Source: Bradyrhizobium sp. CB1650
GTDB lineage: Bacteria > Pseudomonadota > Alphaproteobacteria > Rhizobiales > Xanthobacteraceae
Direction: 5' to 3'
NCBI RefSeq assembly: GCF_029761915.1
Contig: NZ_CP121695.1
Location: 4,555,501 to 4,619,500, forward strand
Length of the DNA stretch: 64,000 nucleotides
Shown here: piece after piece, positions 6,909 to 17,101 of the stretch
How positions within the stretch are numbered: position 1 is the first letter of the stretch
Layout: the number at the start of each line of letters is the position of its first letter
Notes under the pieces: generated by a model
Told to the model about the DNA's origin: nothing
Databases searched by the model: none
Seen by the model: the letters and a program-made list of their open reading frames with translations, nothing else
Position numbers and translations under genes: made by a program

Positions 6909-9389
6909 ATGCGTGGCACACACAAGGCCTTCATCTGCTTCTTCCTGCCGATCCTGTTCATCGCGGTGAGCGGGCTCGTCGGTCCGGCCCAGGCGCAGCA
7001 GGAGGAAAAACGCATTGCGCTCGTGGTCGGCAACGGCGCCTACGCCAAGTCGCCGCTGGCGACGACCGCGAACGATGCCGGCCTGATCGCGCAGACACTG
7101 CAGGCGGCGGGGTTCGACGTCGTCGGCGCACGCGACCTCGACGGCGACACGCTGCGCAAGAGCTTTCGCGATTTCATCCAGAAGGCACAGGCTTCGGGGC
7201 CGGGCACGGTCGCGATGATCTACCTGGCCGGCTATGGTGTGCAGCTCGCCGGCGAGAACTATTTCATTCCGGTCGATTCCAACATCACGCGTGACACCGA
7301 TATTCCGACCGAGGCGCTGCGCATCAGCGACTATGTCCGCCAGCTCGCCGCCATTCCGCTCAAGGCGAACATCGTCGTGCTCGATGCGGCGCGGGCGCAG
7401 TCGTTCATCGAGGGCGGCCAGCCGATCGCGAGCGGGCTCGCGCTGGTCGAGCCCGAGGCGAACATGCTGATCGCCTTCAACGCGGCGCCGGGCACAGTGG
7501 CGCCCGAGGAGCCCGGGCCCTACGGCATCTACGCGCAATCGCTGGCAGAAATGATCCGCACCGGAGGCCTGTCGCTGCCCGAAGTGTTCGACCGCGTCCG
7601 CTTGCGCGTCAACGAGGCCGGCAAGGGCGCGCAGGTGCCCTGGGACGATCAGAAGATCAGCGCGCAGTTCAGCTTTTTCGAGCGCGCGCCGGACGCGCCG
7701 CCGCCGCAGGCCGCACCGGATCAGGTCGCCGCGATCCGCAACAAGCCGATGCGCGATCTCGGCGTGCAGGATGCCTATGCGGCCGCGCTCGAGCGCGACA
7801 CGCTGCCGGTCTATGAGGAATTTCTCGCCGCCTATCCCGGCGATCCCTTGGCCAAGCGGGTGATAGCGATCGTGGCGGCGCGCCGCGAGGCGATCACATG
7901 GCGGCGAACCTACCGGACCGATACTCCGGAGGCCTATTGGTCGTATTTGCGCCGCTATCCACGCGGTCCGCATGCGGCCGATGCGCGCCGTCGTCTCGCG
8001 ATCCTGACGGCGCCGGCCGAGCCGCCGCCGAGCTTTGCGATGATCGACTATGACGTGCCGCCACCTCCACCGGAGGAGGTGGTCTATGTCGACCGTCCCG
8101 TGCTGTACTTCAGCGACCCCGATTTCGGCTTCGCGCCGCCGCCACCGCCGCCGGTCTACTATCTGCCGCCGCCGCCACCGGACTTCGTCGAGCTGCCGCC
8201 GCCGCTTCCGGTGGTGGGCCTGTTCGTCCTGCCGCAGCCGGTGTTCGTGCCGATCCCGGTGTTCGTGCGGCCGCCGGTCTATGTCGCGCCGCCGCCGAAC
8301 AACATCATCTATCAGAACATCCACAACACCACGGTCATCAACACCGTGATCAACCGGCCGCCGGCACCGGCTCCGGCAGCGGGCTCTGCAGCGGGACCGG
8401 GCAGCCTGGCGCCGGCCGTGGCCGGCCGTGCGAATCCGGCGGGTCCGGCGGTCCCACAGGCGGTCGCGCAACGCGCCGCCCTGATCCAGCAAGGCAAGGC
8501 GCCGATGCCGCCGAGCGCGGCGATCCATCCGGCAGCAAGGCCAGGGACGCCTGCGCCGACGCCGGCGAATGTCGCGCCGACGGCCGCACCGACCGCAGCG
8601 CCGCAGACGAAGCTGCCTGCGGCCAATACGCTGCCGGTCCCGGGTGCTCATGGTGGTCCGCCCGCGCCGGTGGGGGCAGGGGCTTTGCCGAACGGCAGGC
8701 CCGCTCCGACCGCGACCGCGCCGAGCAGCAACACGCCTTCGGCCCATCCGCCCGGACCGGCGACAGCCACGGCGCCTGCCGGGACCGCGGCGACGCCGAC
8801 CAACCACGCGGCTCCGGGCCATCCGCCGGGACCGGCGACAGCCACAGCGCCTGCCGGGACCGCGGTGACGACGCCCGGCCAGCCGCCGAAGCCCGGTGCG
8901 CAGCCTCCGGCTGCGGCGGGGCCGGCGGATCGTGCCAAGGCGGCGACGCGCGAGCCGACCACCGCTGTGCCGCCGCCGGGAGCAGCCGGTAAGCCTCCGG
9001 CCGCGGCTGCAAGGCCGGTCGTCCCGCCGCCGGTCGCGCGCGAACAGGTCAGGCCCCAGAATCAGCGATCGGCGCCGCCGCCGCAGGCGGCCCGACCGGC
9101 GGCCCCGCCGCCCCGGCCGCAAGCCGTGGCGCGGCCCACGCCGCCGCCTCCGCCGCCGCGGGTGGCGCCACCCCCGCCGGCGCGGGTAGCGCCACCGGTT
9201 GCAGCCGCACGCCCTGCGCCGCCGCCTGTGGCACGACCAGCGCCACCGCCACCGGCGGCCCGGCCGGCGCCGCCCCCGCCGCCGCCTCACGTGGCCGCAG
9301 CGCCGCCGCGTCCGGCGGCACCTCCGCCACGCCCGGCGGCCCCGCCCCCGGCGGCGAAGAAATGCCCGCCGAACCAGCCGAAATGCTAG
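6909..9389 (+). CDS. Exported caspase-fold pseudo-peptidase with Pro-rich tail
   Basis: The product has 826 residues. A signal peptide (residues 1-29, ending AQAQ) is followed by a peptidase C14/caspase p20-like domain (about 34-260) with the family signatures RIALVVGNGAYAK, a YLAGYGVQ strand and an NIVVLDAARAQSF strand. In active relatives these strands carry GHG and DACR. Here His is Tyr109 and Cys is Ala161, so both catalytic residues are lost. Residues about 290-380 look helical and TPR/Sel1-like. From about 390 on the chain is Pro/Ala-rich, with poly-Pro runs and a duplicated 25-residue unit starting at residues 613 and 638. It ends KCPPNQPKC. Probably a periplasmic or cell-wall scaffold or binding protein, not a protease. 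Confidence 0.8.
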   Translation: MRGTHKAFICFFLPILFIAVSGLVGPAQAQQEEKRIALVVGNGAYAKSPLATTANDAGLIAQTLQAAGFDVVGARDLDGDTLRKSFRDFIQKAQASGPGTVAMIYLAGYGVQLAGENYFIPVDSNITRDTDIPTEALRISDYVRQLAAIPLKANIVVLDAARAQSFIEGGQPIASGLALVEPEANMLIAFNAAPGTVAPEEPGPYGIYAQSLAEMIRTGGLSLPEVFDRVRLRVNEAGKGAQVPWDDQKISAQFSFFERAPDAPPPQAAPDQVAAIRNKPMRDLGVQDAYAAALERDTLPVYEEFLAAYPGDPLAKRVIAIVAARREAITWRRTYRTDTPEAYWSYLRRYPRGPHAADARRRLAILTAPAEPPPSFAMIDYDVPPPPPEEVVYVDRPVLYFSDPDFGFAPPPPPPVYYLPPPPPDFVELPPPLPVVGLFVLPQPVFVPIPVFVRPPVYVAPPPNNIIYQNIHNTTVINTVINRPPAPAPAAGSAAGPGSLAPAVAGRANPAGPAVPQAVAQRAALIQQGKAPMPPSAAIHPAARPGTPAPTPANVAPTAAPTAAPQTKLPAANTLPVPGAHGGPPAPVGAGALPNGRPAPTATAPSSNTPSAHPPGPATATAPAGTAATPTNHAAPGHPPGPATATAPAGTAVTTPGQPPKPGAQPPAAAGPADRAKAATREPTTAVPPPGAAGKPPAAAARPVVPPPVAREQVRPQNQRSAPPPQAARPAAPPPRPQAVARPTPPPPPPRVAPPPPARVAPPVAAARPAPPPVARPAPPPPAARPAPPPPPPHVAAAPPRPAAPPPRPAAPPPAAKKCPPNQPKC

Positions 9390-9413
9390 GGATCAGGACG
9401 GAATTCGGGGAAG

Positions 9414-9456
9414 GGGCCTTTCGCGGACTGTAGGCGTCGCGAAAGGCCCTTATTTC
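9414..9456 (+). terminator. Terminator after caspase-fold gene
   Basis: A 12-bp perfect stem (GGGCCTTTCGCG at 9414-9425 with CGCGAAAGGCCC at 9438-9449) is followed by TTATTT, 25 bases past the stop codon. It insulates the translation operon that follows. Confidence 0.85.
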
Positions 9457-9457
9457 C

Positions 9458-9598
9458 TTGCTTCTGGCCGAAATCGCGCTATATAGCGCGCCATCTCACA
9501 CGGAAACATGGCTCACAAGGCCGTCCGGTGGCAGCCGGGGCGAGAACGCTCCGTTTTGCTCACACGTTTCCGGAGGAACCAACCGGAGAATCAGATCT
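9458..9598 (+). promoter_or_regulatory. rpsB promoter and structured 5' leader
   Basis: A -35-like TTGCTT (9458-9463) and -10-like TATATA (9480-9485), 16 nt apart, overlap a perfect 14-bp palindrome GCGCTATATAGCGC (9476-9489). The leader to the ATG at 9599 is about 105 nt. CGGAAAC at 9501-9507 can pair with GTTTCCG at 9566-9572, which abuts the GGAGG ribosome site. S2 operons are often autoregulated through such leaders; whether this one is cannot be told from sequence. Confidence 0.5.
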
Positions 9599-10588
9599 AT
9601 GGCGCTACCCGATTTCACCATGCGTCAGCTCCTCGAGGCTGGCGTGCACTTTGGTCACCAATCCCACCGCTGGAATCCGAAAATGGCGCCGTTCATTTTC
9701 GGGACCCGCAACAACATCCACATCGTCGATCTCGCTCAGACCGTGCCGATGCTGCACCAGGCCCTTCAGGCCGTCAGCGATACGGTTGCAAAGGGCGGCC
9801 GCATTCTGTTCGTCGGCACCAAGCGCCAGGCGCAGGACGGTGTTGCCGATGCTGCCAAGCGCTGTGCGCAGTACTTCGTCAATTCGCGCTGGCTCGGCGG
9901 CACGCTGACCAACTGGAAGACGATCTCGGCGTCGATCAAGCGCCTGCGCCATCTCGACGAGGTGCTGTCCTCGGGCGAGGCCAACTCCTACACCAAGAAG
10001 GAGCGCCTGACGCTGCAGCGCGAGCGCGACAAGCTCGACCGTTCGCTCGGCGGCATCAAGGACATGGGCGGCTTGCCCGACATGATCTTCGTGATCGACA
10101 CCAACAAGGAAGACATCGCGATCCAGGAAGCCCAGCGGCTCAACATCCCGGTCGCAGCGATCGTCGACACCAATTCGGATCCGAAGGGCATCACCTATGT
10201 GGTGCCGGGCAATGACGACGCGGGCCGCGCGATCTCGCTCTATTGCGATCTCATCGCGCGCGCGGCGATCGACGGCATCTCGCGGGCCCAGGGCGATTCC
10301 GGCGTCGACATCGGTGCATCGGCCCAGCCGCTTGCCGAGGATCTGCCGACCACCGGCGGCTTCCAGGGCCTTGCCGGTCCCCGCGGCACCGCCGACGACC
10401 TCAAGAAGCTCCCGGGCGTGTCGGGCGCGATCGAGAAGAAGTTCAACGACCTCGGCATCTTCCACTTCTGGCAGCTCGCCGAGCTCGATCACGACACCGC
10501 GCACAAGATCGGCGAAGAAGTCGGTCTGCCAAGCCGCGCGGACGCCTGGGTGGCCAAGGCCAAGGCGCTGACCGCGGAAGCGGAATAG
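9599..10588 (+). CDS. rpsB: 30S ribosomal protein S2
   Basis: The product has 329 residues, starting [29 protein letters not shown], the universal S2 opening. The core fold runs to about residue 235 (…[23 protein letters not shown]). A C-terminal extension of about 90 residues carries a helix-hairpin-helix-like [21 protein letters not shown] segment, as found in the long S2 of Rhizobiales. The ATG at 9599 sits behind GGAGGAACC-type sequence and gives the standard N-terminus. It is the first gene of the rpsB-tsf-pyrH-frr set. Confidence 0.97.
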   Translation: MALPDFTMRQLLEAGVHFGHQSHRWNPKMAPFIFGTRNNIHIVDLAQTVPMLHQALQAVSDTVAKGGRILFVGTKRQAQDGVADAAKRCAQYFVNSRWLGGTLTNWKTISASIKRLRHLDEVLSSGEANSYTKKERLTLQRERDKLDRSLGGIKDMGGLPDMIFVIDTNKEDIAIQEAQRLNIPVAAIVDTNSDPKGITYVVPGNDDAGRAISLYCDLIARAAIDGISRAQGDSGVDIGASAQPLAEDLPTTGGFQGLAGPRGTADDLKKLPGVSGAIEKKFNDLGIFHFWQLAELDHDTAHKIGEEVGLPSRADAWVAKAKALTAEAE

Positions 10589-10606
10589 TCAAAAAGAGCG
10601 ATGGGT

Positions 10607-10692
10607 TGGCCGGTTAGGTTCCGGCCACCATTTCAGTTGACGCGAATTCCTGAGATGGACCGCGGCGGGGCAGTTTGAGCGCCACGCCGCGG
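10607..10692 (+). promoter_or_regulatory. Intercistronic hairpins between rpsB and tsf
   Basis: Two hairpins occupy the 132-nt gap. The first is TGGCCGG/CCGGCCA at 10607-10627 with a 7-nt loop. The second is CCGCGGCG (10660-10667) with CGCCGCGG (10685-10692). Neither has a T-run, so they probably tune read-through or mRNA processing between S2 and EF-Ts rather than end transcription fully. Confidence 0.45.
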
Positions 10693-10720
10693 CAAACCGG
10701 CAGGCAAGAAGGATTTTCAA

Positions 10721-11644
10721 ATGGCAACGATCACAGCAGCGATGGTCAAGGACCTGCGCGAGTCCACCGGCGCAGGCATGATGGACTGCAAGGCCGCGCT
10801 CACCGAGACCAATGGCGACATGGAAGCGGCGCAGGACTGGCTGCGCAAGAAGGGCCTGTCCAAGGCCGCCAAGAAGTCCGGCCGTGTCGCGGCCGAAGGC
10901 CTGATCGGCGCGCTCACCAAGGGCAACAAGGGCGTCGTGGTCGAGGTCAACTCCGAGACCGACTTCGTCGCGCGCAACGGCCAGTTCCAGGGCCTCGTCA
11001 AGATGATCGCCCAGGTCGCGTTCGACGTCGGCGCCGATGTCGAGAAGATCAAGGCCGCCAAGGTCGGCGACGTCACGATCGAGGCTGCGGTCAATGATGC
11101 GATCGCCACCATCGGCGAGAACATGACGTTGCGTCGCGCCGCTTCGCTCGAAGTGAGCCAGGGCGTGGTGTCGAGCTACGTGCATGGCGCCGTCGTCGAA
11201 GGCGCCGGAAAGATGGGCGTGATCGTGGCGCTGGAATCGTCCGGCAAGGCCGACGAGCTCGCGGTGCTCGGCCGCCAGATCGCGATGCATGTCGCGGCCG
11301 CCAACCCGCTGGCGCTCGATCCCGCCGGCCTCGATCCCGCGGTCGTCAAGCGCGAGAAGGACGTGCTCGCCGACAAGTACCGCCAGCAGGGCAAGCCGGA
11401 GAACGTGATCGAGAAGATCGTCGAGTCCGGCCTCAAGACCTATTACAAGGAAGTCTGTCTGCTCGAGCAGGCCTTCATCCACGACACCGGCAAGTCGGTG
11501 GCGCAGGCGGTCAAGGAAGCCGAGGGCAAGGTCGGCGGTCCCGTGAAGATTGCGGGCTTCGTGCGCTATGCTCTCGGTGAGGGAATCGAGAAGCAGGAAA
11601 GCGACTTCGCGGCCGAAGTCGCGGCGGCTAGCGGCAAGAAGTAA
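10721..11644 (+). CDS. tsf: Elongation factor Ts
   Basis: The product has 307 residues, the guanine-nucleotide exchange factor for EF-Tu. The N-terminal UBA-like domain reads [25 protein letters not shown], and the EF-Tu contact block is [15 protein letters not shown] (TDFVA motif). Two core subdomains and the C-terminal module follow. AAGAAGGA lies 8 nt before the ATG. Confidence 0.97.
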   Translation: MATITAAMVKDLRESTGAGMMDCKAALTETNGDMEAAQDWLRKKGLSKAAKKSGRVAAEGLIGALTKGNKGVVVEVNSETDFVARNGQFQGLVKMIAQVAFDVGADVEKIKAAKVGDVTIEAAVNDAIATIGENMTLRRAASLEVSQGVVSSYVHGAVVEGAGKMGVIVALESSGKADELAVLGRQIAMHVAAANPLALDPAGLDPAVVKREKDVLADKYRQQGKPENVIEKIVESGLKTYYKEVCLLEQAFIHDTGKSVAQAVKEAEGKVGGPVKIAGFVRYALGEGIEKQESDFAAEVAAASGKK

Positions 11645-11645
11645 G

Positions 11646-11667
11646 CGCCGGAACGTTCCTTCCGGCG
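11646..11667 (+). promoter_or_regulatory. Hairpin between tsf and pyrH
   Basis: CGCCGGAA (11646-11653) pairs perfectly with TTCCGGCG (11660-11667) around a 6-nt loop, starting 2 bases after the tsf stop. No T-run follows, so pyrH expression by read-through is expected to be lowered, not abolished. Confidence 0.4.
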
Positions 11668-11708
11668 TGCCGCCGGAAGCGGCGCCCGGACAAGGAAAGT
11701 GCTCGCTC

Positions 11709-12425
11709 ATGACTGATCCGGTCTATCGTCGCGTGGTGATCAAGCTGTCCGGCGAATATCTCGCTGGACAGCAGGGGTTTGGCATCGATCAGCCGACCGT
11801 CGACCGGGTCGCCGATGATCTGATCGCGGCGCGCCATCTCGGCGCCGAGGTCGCGGTGGTGATCGGCGGCGGCAATATCGTGCGCGGCGTCGAGGTGTCC
11901 TCCCGGGGCGTGTCGCGCCCGACCGGCGACACCATGGGCATGCTCGCCACCATGATGAACTGCCTTGCGCTGGAAGCGGCGATCGAGCGCAAGGGAACGC
12001 CGGCGCGGACGCTCTCGGCGTTCGTCATGCCCGAGATTTCCGAACTGTTCACCCGCACTGCGGCGCACAAATATCTCGCCGAAGGCCGTATCGTGCTGCT
12101 TGGCGGCGGAACCGGCAACCCGTTCTTCACGACGGACACCACCGCAGTGCTGCGCGCCGCCGAGATCGGCGCACAGGCGGTTTTGAAGGCGACCAATGTC
12201 GACGGCGTCTACTCGGCCGATCCGAAGAAGGATCCGGCCGCCAAGCGATTCGACCGCTTGACCCATTCACAGGCGATCGAGGGCGGCTACAAGGTGATGG
12301 ATGCGACCGCCTTCGCGCTTGCCCGCGAGACGTCGCTGCCTATCATCGTGTTCTCGATCGCCGAGCCCGGTTCGATCGGCGCCATTCTGCGCGGCGTCGG
12401 CCACGGGACGATCGTCGCTGGCTGA
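11709..12425 (+). CDS. pyrH: Uridylate kinase
   Basis: The product has 238 residues and phosphorylates UMP to UDP. It shows the amino-acid kinase fold: [13 protein letters not shown] at the N-terminus, the [11 protein letters not shown] glycine loop, the [16 protein letters not shown] phosphate-binding block and [17 protein letters not shown]. The ATG at 11709 is used rather than an in-frame upstream start inside tsf because it gives the family N-terminus MTDPVYRRV. Confidence 0.96.
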   Translation: MTDPVYRRVVIKLSGEYLAGQQGFGIDQPTVDRVADDLIAARHLGAEVAVVIGGGNIVRGVEVSSRGVSRPTGDTMGMLATMMNCLALEAAIERKGTPARTLSAFVMPEISELFTRTAAHKYLAEGRIVLLGGGTGNPFFTTDTTAVLRAAEIGAQAVLKATNVDGVYSADPKKDPAAKRFDRLTHSQAIEGGYKVMDATAFALARETSLPIIVFSIAEPGSIGAILRGVGHGTIVAG

Positions 12426-12489
12426 CGGCCCATCGGGCGCCCCGAGACGGGTGCTGGGCACGCCGCCTGGTTTTTGAAGGAGAAGCGTG

Positions 12490-13053
12490 ATGGCCACGGG
12501 TAATTTCGACATCAACGAATTGAAACGCCGCATGCAGGGCGCCACCCAATCCCTCAAGCATGAGCTCGGTGGCCTGCGCACGGGGCGCGCATCGGCATCG
12601 ATGCTGGACCCGGTCCAGGTCGAAGCCTACGGCAGCCACATGCCGCTCAACCAGCTCGCGACCGTCAGCGTGCCGGAGCCGCGGCTGATCTCGGTGCAGG
12701 TCTGGGACAAGTCGATGGTCAAGCCTGTCGAGAAGGCGATCGTCGATTCCAATCTCGGTCTGTCGCCGGCGACGGAAGGGCAGGTGCTTCGCCTGCGCAT
12801 TCCCGAGCTCAACGAGGAGCGGCGCAAGGAACTGGTCAAGGTCGCGCACAAATATGCCGAGGCCGCCAAGGTCGCGGTGCGCCACGTCCGCCGCGACGGC
12901 CTCGACGTTCTCAAGAAGCTCGAGAAGAACCACGAAATGTCCGAGGACGACCAAGAGCGTCTCGCCAACGACGTGCAGAAGGCGACCGACGGCACCATCG
13001 CCGAGATCGACCAGCTCCTGGCCGCCAAGGAAAAAGAAATCCTCACCGTCTAG
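12490..13053 (+). CDS. frr: Ribosome recycling factor
   Basis: The product has 187 residues. RRF splits post-termination ribosomes together with EF-G. Recognisable blocks are [49 protein letters not shown] and the C-terminal helix pair [30 protein letters not shown] at 12487 is also in frame, but the ATG at 12490 follows GAAGGAGAAG at normal spacing. Confidence 0.96.
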   Translation: MATGNFDINELKRRMQGATQSLKHELGGLRTGRASASMLDPVQVEAYGSHMPLNQLATVSVPEPRLISVQVWDKSMVKPVEKAIVDSNLGLSPATEGQVLRLRIPELNEERRKELVKVAHKYAEAAKVAVRHVRRDGLDVLKKLEKNHEMSEDDQERLANDVQKATDGTIAEIDQLLAAKEKEILTV

Positions 13054-13063
13054 AGCTGTCTTC

Positions 13064-13822
13064 ATGTCCAACGCCGCCGCGCCCGTCACGGAAGGACCCG
13101 ACCGGTCCGAGGCGCCAGCGCATGTCGCCATCATCATGGATGGCAACGGGCGCTGGGCGGCTGCGCGCGGCCTGCCGCGGGCCGAAGGCCATCGACGCGG
13201 CGTCGAGGCGCTACGCCGCGTCGTGCGTGCGTCGCACGAGCTCGGCATTCGTTACCTCACGATCTTCTCGTTCAGCTCGGAAAACTGGTCGCGCCCGGCA
13301 AGCGAGATCGGCGATCTCTTCGGCCTGCTGCGGCGTTTCATCCGCAACGATCTGGCGACCCTGCATCGCGACGGCGTCAAGGTGCGCATCATCGGCGAGC
13401 GGGAAGGGTTGGATAACGACATCTGCGCCCTGCTGAACGAGGCCGAGGAGCTGACGCGCAACAACACCCGGCTCACGCTCGTCGTCGCATTTAACTACGG
13501 TTCGCGGCAGGAAATTGCGAAGGCCGCGCAAAGGCTCGCGCGCGAGGTCGCGGAGGGCCGGCGCGATCCGGCCTCGATCGACGCCGAGACGCTCGGCGCC
13601 CGTCTGGATGCGCCCGACATCCCCGATCCCGACCTGATCATCCGCACCAGCGGCGAGCAGCGGCTGTCCAATTTCCTGATGTGGCAGGCCGCCTATAGCG
13701 AGCTCGTCTTCGTGCCGATCCACTGGCCCGACTTCGACAAGGCGGCGCTCGAAGGCGCGATCGCGGAATTCGCCAGGCGCGAGCGCCGTTTCGGCGGCCT
13801 GGTCGCGAAAACCGCCTCGTGA
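13064..13822 (+). CDS. uppS: Undecaprenyl diphosphate synthase (cis-prenyl transferase)
   Basis: The product has 252 residues and makes the C55 lipid carrier for peptidoglycan and O-antigen. The catalytic entry [24 protein letters not shown] holds the essential Asp and Arg. [12 protein letters not shown] and [18 protein letters not shown] are the other two conserved blocks. It starts 10 nt after the frr stop, and its last codons overlap the cdsA start (GTGA), indicating coupling. Confidence 0.96.
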   Translation: MSNAAAPVTEGPDRSEAPAHVAIIMDGNGRWAAARGLPRAEGHRRGVEALRRVVRASHELGIRYLTIFSFSSENWSRPASEIGDLFGLLRRFIRNDLATLHRDGVKVRIIGEREGLDNDICALLNEAEELTRNNTRLTLVVAFNYGSRQEIAKAAQRLAREVAEGRRDPASIDAETLGARLDAPDIPDPDLIIRTSGEQRLSNFLMWQAAYSELVFVPIHWPDFDKAALEGAIAEFARRERRFGGLVAKTAS

Positions 13823-14661
13823 GCGAACGCGACGCCGCACCGGCGGGCTCGACGCCGGCCTCGAGCAATCTCGTGATGCGGGTGGCCGCAGCGATCGTGC
13901 TGGCGCCGCTCGCCATTGCGCTCGCCTATGCCGGCGGCTGGCTATGGGCGTTCCTCGTCACCCTGGTGTCGATCGGACTGTTCGCGGAATGGCTGATGGT
14001 GGTGGGAGCGGCGGCGGTCGCCCTGACCGCGTCCGGGACGATCGTCCTTGCGATCATGGGGTTCTGTGTCGCCTTTGGCGCGCTCAAAGCCGCCGTCATC
14101 ATCGGCTTCATCGGCGGCGCGGTGATTGCGTTGCTCGCCGCAGGCAAGCGCGTCTGGGCCGCTGCCGGCTTTGCCTACGCGTCGGCTGCGCTGCTCGCCT
14201 CGATCCTGGTGCGGCAGGATCCCGTCAATGGCTTCGTCGCATTGATGTTCGTGCTGCTTGTGGTGTGGGCGACGGACATCGGAGGCTATTTCGCCGGCCG
14301 CGGCATTGGCGGACCGAAGCTGTGGCCGCGCGTGAGCCCCAAGAAGACCTGGGCCGGGGCGCTCGGCGGCTTTACGGCGAGCCTTGTGGTTGCGGGCGGT
14401 TTTGCGACTTGCGGGCTCGGAAAGTCGGTTCCGCTTCTGCTCGTCAGCGCCGCGCTGTCCGTGGTCTCGCAACTGGGCGATCTCTTCGAATCCGCCGTGA
14501 AGCGGCGCTTCGGCGTCAAGGATTCCAGTCACTTAATTCCCGGCCATGGCGGACTTTTGGACCGTCTGGACGGTTTTGTCGCTGCCATCCTGGTGGCATG
14601 GATTGTCGGCTTCCTACGCCATGGTGTGCATGGCGCCGGAAGCGGTCTTATGGTTTGGTGA
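13819..14661 (+). CDS. cdsA: Phosphatidate cytidylyltransferase
   Basis: The product has 280 residues and forms CDP-diacylglycerol from phosphatidate and CTP in the inner membrane. It is almost entirely membrane segments. The family signature near the C-terminus reads [43 protein letters not shown]. The GTG start at 13819 overlaps the uppS stop by 4 nt. Confidence 0.95.
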   Translation: MSERDAAPAGSTPASSNLVMRVAAAIVLAPLAIALAYAGGWLWAFLVTLVSIGLFAEWLMVVGAAAVALTASGTIVLAIMGFCVAFGALKAAVIIGFIGGAVIALLAAGKRVWAAAGFAYASAALLASILVRQDPVNGFVALMFVLLVVWATDIGGYFAGRGIGGPKLWPRVSPKKTWAGALGGFTASLVVAGGFATCGLGKSVPLLLVSAALSVVSQLGDLFESAVKRRFGVKDSSHLIPGHGGLLDRLDGFVAAILVAWIVGFLRHGVHGAGSGLMVW

Positions 14662-14665
14662 TGAG

Positions 14666-15889
14666 ATGAGCGCAGTTCCTTTGCGTAACAACAAGGCTGC
14701 GGCGGCCGCCGCGCGCAGCGTGACCGTCCTCGGCGCCACCGGCTCGATCGGTGACAGCACGATGGACCTGTTGCGGTCAGCTCCCGAGCGCTACCGTGTC
14801 GAGGCGCTGACGGCGAACGGCAATGTCGCCGCGCTGGCAAAGCTCGCGAAAGAGTTTTCCGCGCGCTTCGTGGCCATCGCCGACACCTCCAAGCTTGCCG
14901 AGCTCAAGGCCGCGCTGGCCGGGACCGGGACCGAATGCGGCGCCGGCGAAAGCGCGGTGATCGAAGCCGCCGCGCGCCCGGCCGATTGGGTGATGGCGGC
15001 GGTGAGCGGTGCGGCCGGATTGAAGCCGGCGCTTGCTGCGGTCGATCGCGGCGCGCATGTGGCGCTCGCCAACAAGGAGTGCCTCGTCTGCGCCGGCGAT
15101 TTCTTCATGCAGCGCGCCGCCAAGGCGGGCGCCTGCATCCTGCCCGCGGATTCCGAGCACAACGCGCTGTTCCAGGCGCTGAGCTCGGGCAATCGCGACG
15201 AGCTCGTGCGCGTCATCATCACGGCTTCGGGCGGTCCGTTCCGGACCTGGAAGCCCGCCGATATTGAGCAGGCGACGCTCGAGCAGGCCTTGAAACATCC
15301 GAACTGGAGCATGGGCCAGAAGATCACGATCGATTCCGCCTCGATGATGAACAAGGGACTCGAGGTGATCGAGGCGTCCTATTTGTTCGCGCTGACGCCG
15401 GACGAGATCGACGTCCTCGTTCATCCGCAGTCGATCATCCACGGCATGGTGGAGTTTTCCGATTGCTCGGTGGTGGCCCAGCTCGGCGCGCCCGACATGC
15501 GCACGCCGATCGCCCACTGCCTCGGCTGGCCCGACCGCATCAAGGGACCGGCGGCCAAGCTCGATCTGGCCAAGATCGGCCAGCTCACCTTCGAGGCGCC
15601 GGATTTCGAACGCTTCCCCGGACTTCGCCTTGCCTACGATGCGCTACGGACGGGGAAGGGGGCGACTACGGTCTACAATGCCGCCAATGAGGTCGCGGTC
15701 GCTGCCTTCATCGCTGGAAAGATCCGGTTTGGCGCCATTGCGCGGCTGGTGGAAGCCACGCTGGACGACTGGGTCCGCGGCGGGAACCAGGCTCCGCTGA
15801 CGTCCGCGGATGATGCAATTTCCGTTGACCACGTTGCGCGAAATAGGGCTGCCGCCCTATTGCCTCAAATTGCCTTAAAGGCATCCTAG
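14666..15889 (+). CDS. dxr: 1-deoxy-D-xylulose 5-phosphate reductoisomerase
   Basis: The product has 407 residues and carries out the first committed MEP-pathway step, using NADPH. The Rossmann start is [33 protein letters not shown] carries the cofactor loop, [15 protein letters not shown] contains metal-binding Asp and Glu, and [27 protein letters not shown] forms the substrate lid and helices. The ATG at 14666 gives the normal N-terminus; it starts 4 nt after cdsA. It supplies isoprenoid units for the upstream uppS. Confidence 0.96.
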   Translation: MSAVPLRNNKAAAAAARSVTVLGATGSIGDSTMDLLRSAPERYRVEALTANGNVAALAKLAKEFSARFVAIADTSKLAELKAALAGTGTECGAGESAVIEAAARPADWVMAAVSGAAGLKPALAAVDRGAHVALANKECLVCAGDFFMQRAAKAGACILPADSEHNALFQALSSGNRDELVRVIITASGGPFRTWKPADIEQATLEQALKHPNWSMGQKITIDSASMMNKGLEVIEASYLFALTPDEIDVLVHPQSIIHGMVEFSDCSVVAQLGAPDMRTPIAHCLGWPDRIKGPAAKLDLAKIGQLTFEAPDFERFPGLRLAYDALRTGKGATTVYNAANEVAVAAFIAGKIRFGAIARLVEATLDDWVRGGNQAPLTSADDAISVDHVARNRAAALLPQIALKAS

Positions 15890-15934
15890 TTGGTTGAAGG
15901 CCGTCGCCTTTAAGGCGGCGGATAAGGGGAATCG

Positions 15935-17086
15935 ATGTCTGACTTTTTCCTGCATGGTTTCAATACGTTGAGCCACGGGCTCCTCGGCTACGCGGTCCCC
16001 TTCCTCTTCGTCCTGACCATCGTCGTGTTCTTCCATGAGCTCGGCCACTTCCTGGTCGCGCGCTGGGCCGGCGTTCGCGTGTTGACCTTTTCGCTCGGTT
16101 TCGGTCCTGAGCTCTTTGGCTTCAACGACCGCCATGGCACGCGCTGGAAGATCTCCGCGATCCCGCTCGGCGGCTACGTCAAGTTCTTCGGCGATGAGAG
16201 CGAAGCCTCGACGCCATCCGCCGCGACGCTCGAGGCCATGACCCCTGAGGAACGCGCCGGCAGCTTCCATCACAAGAAAGTCGGTCCGCGCGCGGCGATC
16301 GTGGCGGCCGGGCCGATCGCCAATTTCATCTTGGGCGCCCTGATTTTTGCCGGCATGGCCCTGTATTACGGCAAGCCGAGCACGATCGCGCGTGTGGACG
16401 GCGTCGTGGCCGACGGCGTGGCCGCGGCGGCCGGTTTCAAGGTTGGCGACGTCGTCGTCCAGATCGATGGCAAGCCGATCGAGAGCTTTTCCGACATGCA
16501 GCGGATCGTCGCGATGAATGCGGGCTCCGCGCTTGTTTTCCAGGTCAAGCGGGACGGGGCCGTCGTGACGCTCAACGCGGCGCCGGCGCTCCAGGAGCGC
16601 AAGGATCCCTTCGGCAACAAGCATCGCATCGGCGTGCTCGGCGTCGAGCACAAGTCGCAGGCCGGCGAGGTCTCGACCACGCCCGTCGGTTACGTCGAGT
16701 CTCTCAAGATCGGCGTCGAGCAGGTCTGGTTCATCATCTCCAGCACCTTCAAGTTCCTGGGGTCCCTGTTCGTGGGGACCGGCAATCCAGGCGAGGTGAG
16801 CGGCGTCATCGGCATCGCCAAGATGTCGGGGCAGGCGGCCAGTGCCGGATTCCAATTCGTCATCAACCTCTGTGCGGTGCTGTCGGTCTCGATCGGCCTG
16901 TTGAATCTGTTCCCGATCCCGCTGCTCGATGGCGGTCACCTTTTGTTCTATGCGGCAGAGGTGGTGCGCGGGCGCCCGCTGTCGGAGCGGACTCAGGAGA
17001 TGGGGTTCCGAATCGGGCTTGGACTTGTCCTGATGTTGATGGTGTTTGCGACCTACAACGACATCTTGCGGATGGCGGCTTCGTGA
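15935..17086 (+). CDS. rseP: Site-2 protease RseP
   Basis: The product has 383 residues, an inner-membrane zinc protease that cuts anti-sigma factors and signal peptides within the membrane. The HELGH zinc site is at residues 34-38 in the first membrane helix, and the third ligand motif NLFPIPLLDGGHL lies in the penultimate one. One PDZ domain (about 140-225: GVVADGVAAAAGFKVGDVVVQIDG) lies between. It is located between dxr and bamA as in most proteobacteria. Confidence 0.95.
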   Translation: MSDFFLHGFNTLSHGLLGYAVPFLFVLTIVVFFHELGHFLVARWAGVRVLTFSLGFGPELFGFNDRHGTRWKISAIPLGGYVKFFGDESEASTPSAATLEAMTPEERAGSFHHKKVGPRAAIVAAGPIANFILGALIFAGMALYYGKPSTIARVDGVVADGVAAAAGFKVGDVVVQIDGKPIESFSDMQRIVAMNAGSALVFQVKRDGAVVTLNAAPALQERKDPFGNKHRIGVLGVEHKSQAGEVSTTPVGYVESLKIGVEQVWFIISSTFKFLGSLFVGTGNPGEVSGVIGIAKMSGQAASAGFQFVINLCAVLSVSIGLLNLFPIPLLDGGHLLFYAAEVVRGRPLSERTQEMGFRIGLGLVLMLMVFATYNDILRMAAS

Positions 17087-17101
17087 TAGGGGCTTTTTTG
17101 T

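Noticed and set aside
6882..9290. 802-codon open frame antisense to the caspase-fold gene
   Set aside because: Almost wholly Arg-rich low complexity, the complement of Pro/Ala codons; the plus strand has a signal peptide, domain motifs and a terminator.
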